The notes beneath the pieces are model-generated. The model worked only from the letters and a program-made list of their open reading frames with translations. It did not search any database and was not told where the DNA came from. Positions 8,366 through 16,530 of a stretch of DNA of 64,000 bases are shown piece after piece. A program made the position numbers and the translations under genes. This DNA is from JAAYJK01 sp964501655 (GTDB lineage: Bacteria > Bacillota > Syntrophomonadia > Syntrophomonadales > Syntrophomonadaceae), in the NCBI GenBank assembly GCA_964501655.1, contig CAZCTN010000012.1, positions 13,118-77,117 of the forward strand. The letters are read 5' to 3'. How positions within the stretch are numbered: the first letter of the stretch is position 1; each line of letters begins with the position of its first letter.

Positions 8366-8941
8366 CTATCCTTCATTACTCCATTGATCCATTTTGTCCA
8401 TTACTGCTTGATAGGTTTTCTGGCAGATCTCGGGCAGTTCTCCCCCCAGGATTCTTGCCGCCTCACTGAAACCTTTATCGATGGCCGCTTTAAGCTCAGC
8501 TATCCTCTCCGGGTCATTGCCAGATATTGCCCGGGCGAAAGCCACTATCTGATCGCTTACCGCGGTTACTCCTAGTTCTCCCTCCTCGGAGATGGCTTGG
8601 TTGGCCTCGGCCCGAGCTTCCGCGTCAATTATTAGTACCTCATTTCCGGACAATATGCTGTTTAAAGTTTGCCCCTGCCGGCTTATCAGCTTTTCCACCA
8701 GGTTTCTTAGGCTTTCCGAAGCCTTTTGCGCCTGTTCCCAGAGTTTATCTACTTCCTGCAGATCTGGTTTTGCTGCGGGTTTTTGATAAGTGATGCCGGT
8801 AATGTCGGTAGTTTCCCCCAGGACTACAGTATCTCCTTTGGCCGGTTGGGGGTTGTCTGATCCGTTCATGCTTGAAGGCTGGGAGCTGCCAGGTTTATAG
8901 GTCTGTCCGGGTAAAATATCACTGTTAATTCTGTTTATCAT
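8366..8941 (-). CDS. Uncharacterised 191-residue protein
   Basis: No family is recognised with confidence. After a low-complexity, proline/serine/glycine-rich N-terminus (residues 1-50), the rest is predicted helical. The C-terminal segment (AIDKGFSEAARILGGELPE, then a YQAVMDKMDQW-like helix) resembles the ends of surface or flagellum-associated hypothetical proteins. There is no signal peptide or membrane segment. The ATG at 8941 follows GGAGGTG; a TTG two codons upstream is less likely. Past the TAG stop the same frame stays open for 46 more codons (see findings). Confidence 0.75.
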   Translation of the reverse strand: MINRINSDILPGQTYKPGSSQPSSMNGSDNPQPAKGDTVVLGETTDITGITYQKPAAKPDLQEVDKLWEQAQKASESLRNLVEKLISRQGQTLNSILSGNEVLIIDAEARAEANQAISEEGELGVTAVSDQIVAFARAISGNDPERIAELKAAIDKGFSEAARILGGELPEICQKTYQAVMDKMDQWSNEG

Positions 8942-9120
8942 TAACAATCACCTCCAGTTTAATTCGACTACGATATCTCTTAATATTAAATCGAATTAAA
9001 CATTAACTATCTTTAGGGGACGAAGCAATAAAATATTTGCCCATTTTTCCCTCATGCCTTATTAGCAGCCGGGAGTATCCGGGTTCTCCCTGGGCAGGTT
9101 GGGAAAGGCTATTGACGCTT

Positions 9121-10377
9121 TTATAAAAAGAAATAGTAGGATTTGATCAAATTTACGTTATCATGATTAATTGCACACTTCAAAAGATGTTTCTTAAGGC
9201 TGGCAATGGGAGAATTTCCTTCGGAATAGCCTTGCAGAAGTTTGGAGAAACGCTTCCTTTCCGTGGGTGAAGCCCTTTTGCTCAGATGTGTCCAAACATG
9301 TTGGGCAGCATTCACTTCGGCTCTACAATCTTCGGGAAGTGCCCGGGCTCGGTCAATATGTTCGTAAAAGAACAGTGCATTATGCTCATCCGGGTCTTTT
9401 AACAATTTCCCCATTTCCTGGTATATTGCACTGGATTTACTGAGCACCAGATATTTATACCTAGCCCATTCTTCTTCTATGCAGTTGACGGGCAGAGCAG
9501 GCAGGATTGCATTTATACACTTAACAGCGGATAGGTTCTTGTCTTTAACTTCAAGCATAATATCGATGTTCTTATCTTGAAGCTGGTTGTAAAAATCCAG
9601 GAATTCACGTGCATCTATTGTGTCGGCATGAGCTCCCCTGCTTCCTCCTATTCTACCTTGGGAATAATGCAGTTTAACTCTGCCGTCTGTTTTTTCCCAG
9701 GTTTGACTGCATAGCTTGATACAGGAACGGGTGCTCAATGACTCAAATCCCGGATTAAGCAGGTGATGGAGGTGGTCATAAATAACCGGTATACCCGCAA
9801 CACCTGCAATGTGAAGCACCTCCTCCACACTGTAGCTGGTTTCATCGTTTTCTATTACCAGTCGCTGCTTGACCTGCTGAGGAAGACGATTATAATTTTC
9901 CACGAAGCGGTCTGCCGCCTGTGGTTTATTGCCATATACCCCGCCGATATGAAGGACTATTTTGCTTTCCCGTCCCACACCCAGAGAATCCAAAAAGTCT
10001 GAATGGTATTGTAAATCTGCGGCGGCCCCCATCAACACCCTCGAATCCGGGGAATTCAGCACCGTATATTGTCCCGGATGCATTGACACCCTGATTCCCG
10101 CCTGCTTGATCTTATTGCCAATCCTGGCCAAATCTTCTCCGTGTTCCTGCTTCCAGTCGTAGGCAATTCCTGGGTGAGATGCAAAGGGAATTATATCTGA
10201 ACTTATCCGGAAAAGAAATATCCCCCGCTGCAGATTGTAATCGATCATAGTCTCCAGTGCAGACAGGTTAGAGCGGATAATAGTATTTAATCTGTCTGGC
10301 ACGGCATTTTGCAGTCGACAGGTAGCGAGGGAGGTATTCAATTGCCCAACCAGCATACAAGCATAACCGATCGCCAT
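9121..10377 (-). CDS. uvsE: UV damage endonuclease UvsE
   Basis: UvsE/UVDE is a TIM-barrel metal enzyme that nicks DNA directly 5' of cyclobutane dimers and 6-4 photoproducts, starting an excision pathway separate from UvrABC. The N-terminal IGYACM, the segment LFRISSDIIPFASH, and the metal-binding residues in RVSMHPGQY, IVLHIGGVYGNK, LVIENDE and IYDHLHH all match the family. At 418 residues it carries roughly 100 residues beyond the barrel, common in Clostridial and Bacillus versions. GGAG lies 8 bases upstream of the ATG. It appears monocistronic. Upstream only half of a LexA box (GTTCG on the plus strand) is visible, so SOS control is not supported. Confidence 0.93.
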   Translation of the reverse strand: MAIGYACMLVGQLNTSLATCRLQNAVPDRLNTIIRSNLSALETMIDYNLQRGIFLFRISSDIIPFASHPGIAYDWKQEHGEDLARIGNKIKQAGIRVSMHPGQYTVLNSPDSRVLMGAAADLQYHSDFLDSLGVGRESKIVLHIGGVYGNKPQAADRFVENYNRLPQQVKQRLVIENDETSYSVEEVLHIAGVAGIPVIYDHLHHLLNPGFESLSTRSCIKLCSQTWEKTDGRVKLHYSQGRIGGSRGAHADTIDAREFLDFYNQLQDKNIDIMLEVKDKNLSAVKCINAILPALPVNCIEEEWARYKYLVLSKSSAIYQEMGKLLKDPDEHNALFFYEHIDRARALPEDCRAEVNAAQHVWTHLSKRASPTERKRFSKLLQGYSEGNSPIASLKKHLLKCAINHDNVNLIKSYYFFL

Positions 10378-10560
10378 GCCTCACACTCCGTTCTGTTCGA
10401 TTAATGTTATATTATTTTACCCTTTTAGGCTATAACAACTCAGTGAGGCCGACAGCATGGAGCTGCCACCTTTGCTGTAAGATCCAGTTGAGTTTAAATA
10501 GGGACACACAATTATACCAGATTTAATAATATATACTAAAATTAGAAAGGGGTAATCTTC

Positions 10561-11082
10561 CTGGCCATAAGAACATTAACTCCAATCAAAGACGCCTATG
10601 TGTCTCAATATTATCCTAGTCAGAACTTCGGCAGCAGTCCTTATCTGTATATAAGCCAGTATCAGCAAAGCGGGGATAGCTATAGATCCCTGCTGCAATT
10701 TTCTCTGTCCTCGATTCCCGGTGGCAGAAGGATTGTATCGGCCAGTTTGCGGCTAACTGTATACCGGAACGAAATACCTTCCGGCACCAGGATCAGGGCT
10801 AACCTGCGCCGTGTTTTGCAACCTTGGCTGGAATCAACAGTAACCTGGAACAGGCAGCCCACATCCGCCAGTGCATTAAACTTCTGGATATCTTCTGCTC
10901 GATCTCCAGGTTCTGTCATAAGCTTGGACGTAACTTCATTGGTAAGAAGATGGTATAGCAGGAGAAGCTCTAACCTGGGCATAATGATTAGAGGGAATGA
11001 ATCAAGAAATTCACTAGTAGGTTTCTACAGCCGTCATTCAAATCTGGCACCCAGGTTGATTGTGAATTATGCGAGAAAATAG
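10561..11082 (+). CDS. DNRLRE-domain protein with a probable CTG start
   Basis: The domain is a beta-sandwich of about 160 residues found in secreted, often filament- or spore-associated proteins of Firmicutes. Diagnostic parts are KDAYVSQYYPSQNFGSS at the N-terminus, YRSLLQFSLSSIP, VTWNRQP, and a terminal NLAPRLIVNY. The domain clearly begins upstream of the first standard start (GTG at 10600), because AIRTLTPIKDAY is in frame before it. The only upstream start near the AAAGGGG site (10546-10552, 8 bases away) is CTG at 10561. There is no signal peptide, so any export route is unknown. The protein is Arg/Ser-rich and basic. The domain is confident, the start less so. Confidence 0.8.
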   Translation: MAIRTLTPIKDAYVSQYYPSQNFGSSPYLYISQYQQSGDSYRSLLQFSLSSIPGGRRIVSASLRLTVYRNEIPSGTRIRANLRRVLQPWLESTVTWNRQPTSASALNFWISSARSPGSVISLDVTSLVRRWYSRRSSNLGIMIRGNESRNSLVGFYSRHSNLAPRLIVNYARK

Positions 11083-11207
11083 TACCTGGATGCAGCCGGC
11101 TTATGATTAACATGGGGCACCCCATTTCTGTCGGGGACGGGGCCTGGATAGAAAGGCTAATACAAGGTGCCCTGCTGCCAGGCACGGCAAGAATCTGGCA
11201 AGAAGAA

Positions 11208-11232
11208 GAGCCCTCCACAGAGGGCTCTCGTT
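11208..11232 (+). terminator. Terminator after the DNRLRE gene
   Basis: GAGCCCTC (11208-11215), a CACA loop and GAGGGCTC (11220-11227) form a perfect 8-base-pair stem, with only a modest T-rich tail (TCGTTATT). Confidence 0.7.
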
Positions 11233-11319
11233 ATTCCTATTATATTGGGTGGCGGAGAAAGGGTTAATATCTAACTTGACATGTAACAACTTTCCTTAAT
11301 GAACCACCTGACTCAATAG

Positions 11320-11470
11320 CCTGGGTTTAATTAACTTGAATTAACTAACTGGGCTTGAATATCCTAACTTTACTTATGGGTCTTATCTTTTGGACTATAT
11401 TGGGTCTTAACTGGAATTAACTAACTCGGGTTAAATAAACTTGGTTTACTCTTCTGGCTTTTGGATCAAA
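11320..11470. repeat. Degenerate AT-rich repeats in a 430-base gap without genes
   Basis: GAATTAACTAACTGGG (11338) recurs as GAATTAACTAACTCGGG (11414), TGGGTCTTA occurs twice (about 11387 and 11401), and TTAATTAACTTG and TTAAATAAACTTGG variants lie between. The whole gap 11228-11658 contains no credible gene on either strand. Confidence 0.6.
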
Positions 11471-11658
11471 TAACATTTCCAGGATAAGGTTATTTCAAAC
11501 TTTGAGATACATTATTTCCCCGCCACCTGAGTTTATTATATTATTATTCCAAAATAAATGCAATATACTTTTATTATCCAATCCTTAAAAATTCCTCAGC
11601 ATAAATAAACTTGGCATTAGTCAGCTAATATTGGCATACTTAAAGACGGGATTTTTGG

Positions 11659-11886
11659 TTACTCATAGCCACGGGCCTTGTCTTGAGCTTCATCTCTAAT
11701 TTCCTGTCGAAAACCATCCAGAGCTTCTTCTCGGCGCCGGTTTTTTTCTTGCAGAGATTTTTTAGTCTTCTTGCTGTCCGTTCTGCTCATCACATCCCGG
11801 GTTGATTCTATGTTCTCGATGGTATTATCGATGCTTTGTTGTATCTTGTCCACATTGTCCCTGCGGTCATCAGGATTATGCTTCAT
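11659..11886 (-). CDS. tlp: Small acid-soluble spore protein Tlp
   Basis: This 75-residue, highly charged, lysine/glutamate-rich protein belongs to the minor spore protein family Tlp, made in the forespore and degraded at germination. It carries the family signatures NPDDRRDNVDKIQ near the N-terminus, NTIENIE, and the C-terminal EKNRRREEALDGFRQEIRDE. Length and absence of cysteine and aromatic residues fit. GGAG precedes the ATG at suitable spacing. By analogy with Bacillus it should be under forespore sigma-G, but I did not identify a clear sigma-G promoter. It supports the organism being a spore former. Confidence 0.92.
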   Translation of the reverse strand: MKHNPDDRRDNVDKIQQSIDNTIENIESTRDVMSRTDSKKTKKSLQEKNRRREEALDGFRQEIRDEAQDKARGYE

Positions 11887-12352
11887 AATTATCCAATCTC
11901 CTTCTTATATTAAATAGCATTCCTAGTTTACGGCCGCAGTTTATTTTTTATACCAAAACCCCAAACTTACTTTTCCCAGCATAGCCAGCCGGTTTTGCTC
12001 AAGTTAATAAACATCATACCTGATTTATGGGATTCCAGTATAGAACAAATTCGGTTATAAAGTCTTGCCTTCCAAACCACGATAATTACAACATTTATAT
12101 CAGTATTCTGCCGACTAAACCTGCCGCAACTGCTTATATGACGAGCATAAAGGAGGCACAGAAAAATTGACATAATAAGGTATTAAAAACCATACCTTCC
12201 CAGGAGACTGACTATGGAATTATTTACCTTCAATAATCACAAATGCCCAATCTTTCCTTAATACGGCATTAGTTAATGATGGCTGGTAAAATATACAACT
12301 GGAAAAGCAGGTAATGTTTGCGTTATCTTACGGACAAGGAGGTAATTAAACT
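11887..12352. other. Intergenic stretch, no gene called
   Basis: These 466 AT-rich bases separate the divergent tlp and CAP-protein genes and should hold both promoters. A minus-strand frame (11967-12173) lacks a ribosome site, and a 15-codon frame near 12212 is too short to call. I see no tRNA or strong hairpin. Confidence 0.6.
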
Positions 12353-13105
12353 ATGAAAAAATGGTTAGGCATGTTGTTGATTATGGTCTTTGTTTTGCTG
12401 CCAGCACACAGTGTTTTTGCCTGCAATACCAGCAATAGCACCACTGCGGCAAAAATACTTTGTTGGCCAACCAATTCCCAGTACACGTATTATTTCACTA
12501 AAGCGACCGGAACTGTGAAAATCATGGATCAAGAAAACATTCGAATCAATTCCAACAGCAGTACATCGGGTCCGGTAATCAGAATCAATGGCGTTCCACT
12601 AGGGGAAGCGTATATATCTTCAGCTCCGAAGACTTCATCCCCAACAACTACCACGACGGTCCCTAAAACTACTGGTACTCCGGTAACAGAATCGAAACCG
12701 GCAACTCAACCGCAAAGCGGCATCGCTGCAAATTCCATGCAAAGCGAGATGCTTGGTTATATTAATGCCGAACGGGCAAAAGCTAATCTGCCTTCGCTGG
12801 TTCTGGATGAAAAGCTGTGTCAGGGGGCGGCATTAAAATCAAAGGATATGGCGGTAAACGGATATTTTAGTCATAACTCTCCTACATACGGAAGTCCCTT
12901 TGATATGATGAAGAGCCTGGGAATCACTTACAGCCTTGCTGGCGAGAACATTGCCAAGAATACCAGTGTTAAAGGTGCCCATGATGCGTTTATGAATTCA
13001 CCCGGACATCGGGCCAATATTCTTAATTCCGGATTTAAGAAGGTAGGACTGGGGTTCTACCAGCTTGGCTCATATATTTACGTCACCCAGTGGTTTACCA
13101 ATTAA
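12353..13105 (+). CDS. Secreted CAP/SCP-domain protein (YkwD-like)
   Basis: The protein starts with a clear Sec signal peptide (KKW, hydrophobic core LLIMVFVLLPA, then SVFAC). A short N-terminal domain follows (to about residue 85), then a Thr/Pro-rich linker (90-125), and a C-terminal CAP domain (about 128-250). CAP motifs are visible: IDAER-like INAERAKANLP, YFSHNSP with its histidine, GENIA, and the second motif SPGHRANILN. Bacterial CAP proteins are extracellular; YkwD-type members are common in spore formers and several are spore-coat or wall associated, with no settled enzymatic activity. GGAGG lies upstream of the ATG. A terminator follows. Confidence 0.92.
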   Translation: MKKWLGMLLIMVFVLLPAHSVFACNTSNSTTAAKILCWPTNSQYTYYFTKATGTVKIMDQENIRINSNSSTSGPVIRINGVPLGEAYISSAPKTSSPTTTTTVPKTTGTPVTESKPATQPQSGIAANSMQSEMLGYINAERAKANLPSLVLDEKLCQGAALKSKDMAVNGYFSHNSPTYGSPFDMMKSLGITYSLAGENIAKNTSVKGAHDAFMNSPGHRANILNSGFKKVGLGFYQLGSYIYVTQWFTN

Positions 13106-13175
13106 CTAATTTAGGGGAAAAAACCACTCATTTGGACTGACTGAAATCATCTGTATCATACATTGAGAGCAAACC

Positions 13176-13215
13176 AGAAGGCAAGCGGATAAAAAGCCGC
13201 TTGCCTTTCTGAATT
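13176..13215 (+). terminator. Intrinsic terminator after the CAP-protein gene
   Basis: GGCAAGCGG (13180-13188) pairs with CCGCTTGCC (13197-13205) with flanking AGAA/TTTCT pairs, and then a T-rich tail (TTTCTGAATTTT). Confidence 0.85.
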
Positions 13216-13372
13216 TTCCCCATAGCAGCTGACAGATCCTGTCTGCAATAATTACTGGCTGAAATACAGGGTGTGAATATGGCAGTACTTTATGGTAGAA
13301 TATGACTTACTGCATGTGGCTTATCCGGATTCCTCTGTTTCCGGACCATTTATTCGGCGCGAGGTGGAAACC

Positions 13373-14719
13373 ATGAGAGAGAATACCTATCACCTGCTTA
13401 AACAGCTTATGAGACCGGTATCGAAGTTTGTTGAGGCTAAAATAGCGGGCAGTGTCCTGTTGCTGACCGCAGCCATTATTGGATTTGCCTGGGCAAATTC
13501 CCCCTATGCAGACAGCTACTATGCTCTGTGGGATATTCCTATAACTATTAGTATTGGCCATTTTACCATTTCCGAAAGCTTGGGACACTGGGTTAATGAT
13601 GCCCTTATGGTTATCTTCTTTTTTGTAATCGGCCTGGAGATCAAACGGGAGGTACTGGTAGGAGAGCTGTCCAGTGTTCAGAAGGCTTCGCTGCCAGCGG
13701 TGGCAGCACTGGGCGGTATGATAGTTCCTGCGGCCATCTACCTGACCATTAATCAGGGCGGACCTGGCAGCAGCGGTTGGGGTATTCCTATGGCCACTGA
13801 TATTGCTTTTTCACTAGGTTGTTTGCTGGCCCTGGGCTCGCTTATTCCGCTTTCATTGAAAGTATTCCTGCTGGCCCTGGCGATTGTAGATGATCTGGGG
13901 GCCATACTGGTAATCGCAGTGTTTTATACTGAACAAATCAGCTTGATCAGTCTGGGAGTCGGATTAATTATTCTGATAATATCCGTATTTTTTAATATAA
14001 GGGGAATAAGAAAGACCTACCCGTATGCCTTGCTGGGGCTGGCATTGTGGGTGGCTTTTTTCCTTTCCGGCATTCATGCTACCATAGCAGGTGTTTTACT
14101 GGCATTTACCATACCTGCCCGGACTCAGTATGATCAGAGCAGATTCAGGCAAGAGACCAGTAATATCATACAGAGTTTCCCGGAAAAAGACTTCCGCATA
14201 ATGATGGTAGATGAGACTCAGAGGGGCCTGATGCAGCAGCTTAAGATCACGGTGGATAACCTGGATACGCCACTGCAAAGACTGGAGGATGCCCTATATC
14301 CGCTGGTGTCCTATTTTATACTACCGGTTTTTGCTCTGGCCAATGCCGGGGTAAACATTGCCCAGGGCAGCGAAGGAAGCACATTGATCAATCCAGTTAC
14401 TATAGGTATAATAGCTGGACTATTCCTGGGCAAGCCTCTGGGAATAACCCTGTTTGCCTGGATTACGGTCAAACTAGGGTTAGCCCAGTTACCGGATCAG
14501 GTAAAATGGAGTCAGCTGTTGGCGGTAGCCTGGTTGGCCGGGATAGGGTTTACCATGTCACTATTTATCACCAATCTGGCCTTTCAGGATCCAGTATCTC
14601 TATATCAGGCCAAAATTGCCATTATCATTGGTTCTATTCTGTCTGCGGTGCTGGGAATTGTTATAATAAAAAGAAGCTCCAAAAATAATCCCGGTACGGC
14701 AGAGCATACCGGGGAGTAA
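13373..14719 (+). CDS. nhaA: Na+/H+ antiporter NhaA
   Basis: NhaA exchanges cytoplasmic Na+ for external protons and supports salt and pH homeostasis. The 448-residue product has about 12 membrane segments and the conserved AIVDDLGAI motif with the paired transport aspartates, plus MATDIAFSLG and FALANAGV. A soluble loop of about 50 residues (SRFRQETSNIIQSFPEKDFR onward) sits in the middle, longer than in the E. coli protein but usual in several bacterial NhaA variants. The start at 13373 is chosen for GAGGTGG 5 bases upstream and because an earlier in-frame GTG (13292) would add an atypical 27-residue leader without a ribosome site. It converges with a universal stress gene. Confidence 0.95.
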   Translation: MRENTYHLLKQLMRPVSKFVEAKIAGSVLLLTAAIIGFAWANSPYADSYYALWDIPITISIGHFTISESLGHWVNDALMVIFFFVIGLEIKREVLVGELSSVQKASLPAVAALGGMIVPAAIYLTINQGGPGSSGWGIPMATDIAFSLGCLLALGSLIPLSLKVFLLALAIVDDLGAILVIAVFYTEQISLISLGVGLIILIISVFFNIRGIRKTYPYALLGLALWVAFFLSGIHATIAGVLLAFTIPARTQYDQSRFRQETSNIIQSFPEKDFRIMMVDETQRGLMQQLKITVDNLDTPLQRLEDALYPLVSYFILPVFALANAGVNIAQGSEGSTLINPVTIGIIAGLFLGKPLGITLFAWITVKLGLAQLPDQVKWSQLLAVAWLAGIGFTMSLFITNLAFQDPVSLYQAKIAIIIGSILSAVLGIVIIKRSSKNNPGTAEHTGE

Positions 14720-14745
14720 ACTCCTGATTTTCTTTTCTTTATCAT

Positions 14746-15183
14746 TCAAGGAACTTCTGGAAGATCTTTTACAATTAATACCGGGCATTTGACCGATTTA
14801 CTGACTCGCTCGCTTACACTTCCCATGAGCAACCCCCTTAAGGTTCCCAGACCGCGGCTACCCATAACTATCAAATCGTAACCTTTATCTTTAACCTCCT
14901 CCAAGATAATATCCAGCGGATTTCCCCAGGACAGAATAGCGTCTACTTCTTCAGAGGTTTTGTTGATAGCCATCAGAGCATTGTTTACAATCTCGGCTCC
15001 GTCTGCTCTAAGCCCGGCTATTTCCTCTTCCAGATCAGGCATGGTGGTTTTACTGAAGGATTTCCCGATTACGTGCAGCAGGCTGAGTTTGCTCGAATAT
15101 CGGTCGGCCATAGAAGATGCAACCCGGGCAGCATTCAAAGAGTGATCGGAACCATCTACCAAAACCAGGATGTTTTTAAACAT
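14746..15183 (-). CDS. Universal stress protein, UspA family
   Basis: This 145-residue single-domain protein has the ATP-binding type of USP fold. It shows ILVLVDGSDHS at the N-terminus, a DLIVMGSRGLG strand-loop, and the nucleotide motif G-2x-G-9x-G-S in GSRGLGTLRGLLMGSVS. Such proteins are cytoplasmic dimers induced by stress or starvation, with the output often unclear. The start at 15183 follows GGAGGAGG at proper distance; an upstream in-frame ATG would bury that site. Its convergence with nhaA may indicate a shared stress context, but they are not co-transcribed. Confidence 0.92.
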   Translation of the reverse strand: MFKNILVLVDGSDHSLNAARVASSMADRYSSKLSLLHVIGKSFSKTTMPDLEEEIAGLRADGAEIVNNALMAINKTSEEVDAILSWGNPLDIILEEVKDKGYDLIVMGSRGLGTLRGLLMGSVSERVSKSVKCPVLIVKDLPEVP

Positions 15184-15307
15184 AAACCATTCCTCCTCCA
15201 ACTGTTAATATATTGAAGTTAACATATATCATGAATAATTACTATAACAATTACCTGGTAAAATGCCAGATTCAGACTATTATTCAGCTTAATCAGCAGA
15301 TGACCGG

Positions 15308-15336
15308 TTGCCCGGCTCAGGATAGAATCTTATAAT
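15308..15336 (+). promoter_or_regulatory. Promoter for the rarD-like gene
   Basis: TTGCCC (15308-15313), a 17-base spacer and a perfect TATAAT (15331-15336) lie 70 bases upstream of the start codon. Confidence 0.6.
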
Positions 15337-15406
15337 ATTCTAAGTAATCCCATCTAACTATAAACAACTTTAAGCGCATAAAAAACTGAGAAGCAGGAGA
15401 AATGTT

Positions 15407-16345
15407 ATGGGGTATTGGAAAGATAGCGAGAGATACCAGGGAGTGATTCTGGCTGGCGGAGCATATATATTATGGGGGATATTCCCAATCTACTGGAAAC
15501 TGCTGCAAGCTGTTCCAGCCCTGGAAATTCTGGCTCACAGAATCATATGGTCGGTAGTATTTCTTTGGCTCTTAATGGCTTTCAATGGCCAAATCAAATC
15601 CTTTATAGCTGAAATAAACAAACTACTCCATAACCCTGCTGCATTGATAGGCATTTTAGCCACTGGTCTTATCCTTAACATAAACTGGGGTACTTTTATC
15701 TGGGCGGTGAACCATGATTATATTATTCAAACCAGCCTGGGTTATTATATTAATCCTCTGGTCAGCGTTCTGCTAGGAATGCTGTTTCTGAAAGAGCAAT
15801 TATCTCTTTGGCAGTTGATAGCTTTTCTGCTGGCGTCTGCAGGGGTGTTGAGTTTAACTGTGCAGTATGGATCATTTCCCTGGGTTGCTATAACCCTGGC
15901 TTTATCTTTTGGCCTTTATGGATTATTGAAGAAAACTTTAAACATGAATTCCCTTATGGGTTTGACGCTGGAAACCATGTTAACCAGCATTTTCGCTATG
16001 GCTTATATCATATACCTGAGCGCTGCGGGAGTCGGTTCATTCAACCCGGCTTTCACTCGTATATCATGGCTGCTGTGTGGAGCCGGTGTAGTTACCGCAG
16101 TACCCTTGCTCCTGTTTGGAGCAGGAGCACTCAGACTTCCGTTGTTTGTTATTGGATTCCTTCAGTATATAAGTCCCTCCATGACTCTGCTTTTGGGAAT
16201 ATTCATATATAAAGAGCCATTCTCCCACGGTCATCTAATATCATTCAGCATTATATGGATAGCTTTAATCATTTTTACCCTGGCTAAAACCCGAGCAGGG
16301 TGCAGGCTGGAAGAAAAGATATTAAGAAACAAAGAATTAGTCTAA
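15407..16345 (+). CDS. rarD: RarD-type DMT transporter (EamA family)
   Basis: The 312-residue protein has ten predicted membrane segments in two EamA halves. It carries the RarD subfamily hallmarks: WGIFPIYWK near the N-terminus, EILAHRIIWS, NINWGTFIWAVNHDYIIQTSLGYYINPL, and a C-terminal QYISPS. RarD proteins are plasma-membrane permeases named for chloramphenicol sensitivity in Pseudomonas; the natural substrate is not established. GGAG lies 7 bases upstream of the ATG. It seems to be a single gene, followed by an AT-rich spacer before the membrane-anchored acidic protein. Confidence 0.92.
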   Translation: MGYWKDSERYQGVILAGGAYILWGIFPIYWKLLQAVPALEILAHRIIWSVVFLWLLMAFNGQIKSFIAEINKLLHNPAALIGILATGLILNINWGTFIWAVNHDYIIQTSLGYYINPLVSVLLGMLFLKEQLSLWQLIAFLLASAGVLSLTVQYGSFPWVAITLALSFGLYGLLKKTLNMNSLMGLTLETMLTSIFAMAYIIYLSAAGVGSFNPAFTRISWLLCGAGVVTAVPLLLFGAGALRLPLFVIGFLQYISPSMTLLLGIFIYKEPFSHGHLISFSIIWIALIIFTLAKTRAGCRLEEKILRNKELV

Positions 16346-16530
16346 TTAAAGGAAATTATGTCCAATTTTTCTATTAATTATGGTTTATCCTCACTTTGTG
16401 GGACCTAATTACTATATAAATGAAAAAATATGTATATAAATAATACCTCTATAGTTTAATTTTAGAGAGGATTTTGGCAAAGTTTTGTCGAAGAAATTTT
16501 GTTAATCATTGCTATGAGGGAGGGCGAATT

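Noticed and set aside
11967..12173. 68-codon minus-strand frame in the tlp/CAP intergenic region
   Set aside because: No ribosome site before its ATG and an unusual composition; no homology suspected.
13292..13372. Upstream extension of nhaA by 27 codons
   Set aside because: GTG start without a ribosome site; the ATG at 13373 has GAGGTGG and matches the family's N-terminus.
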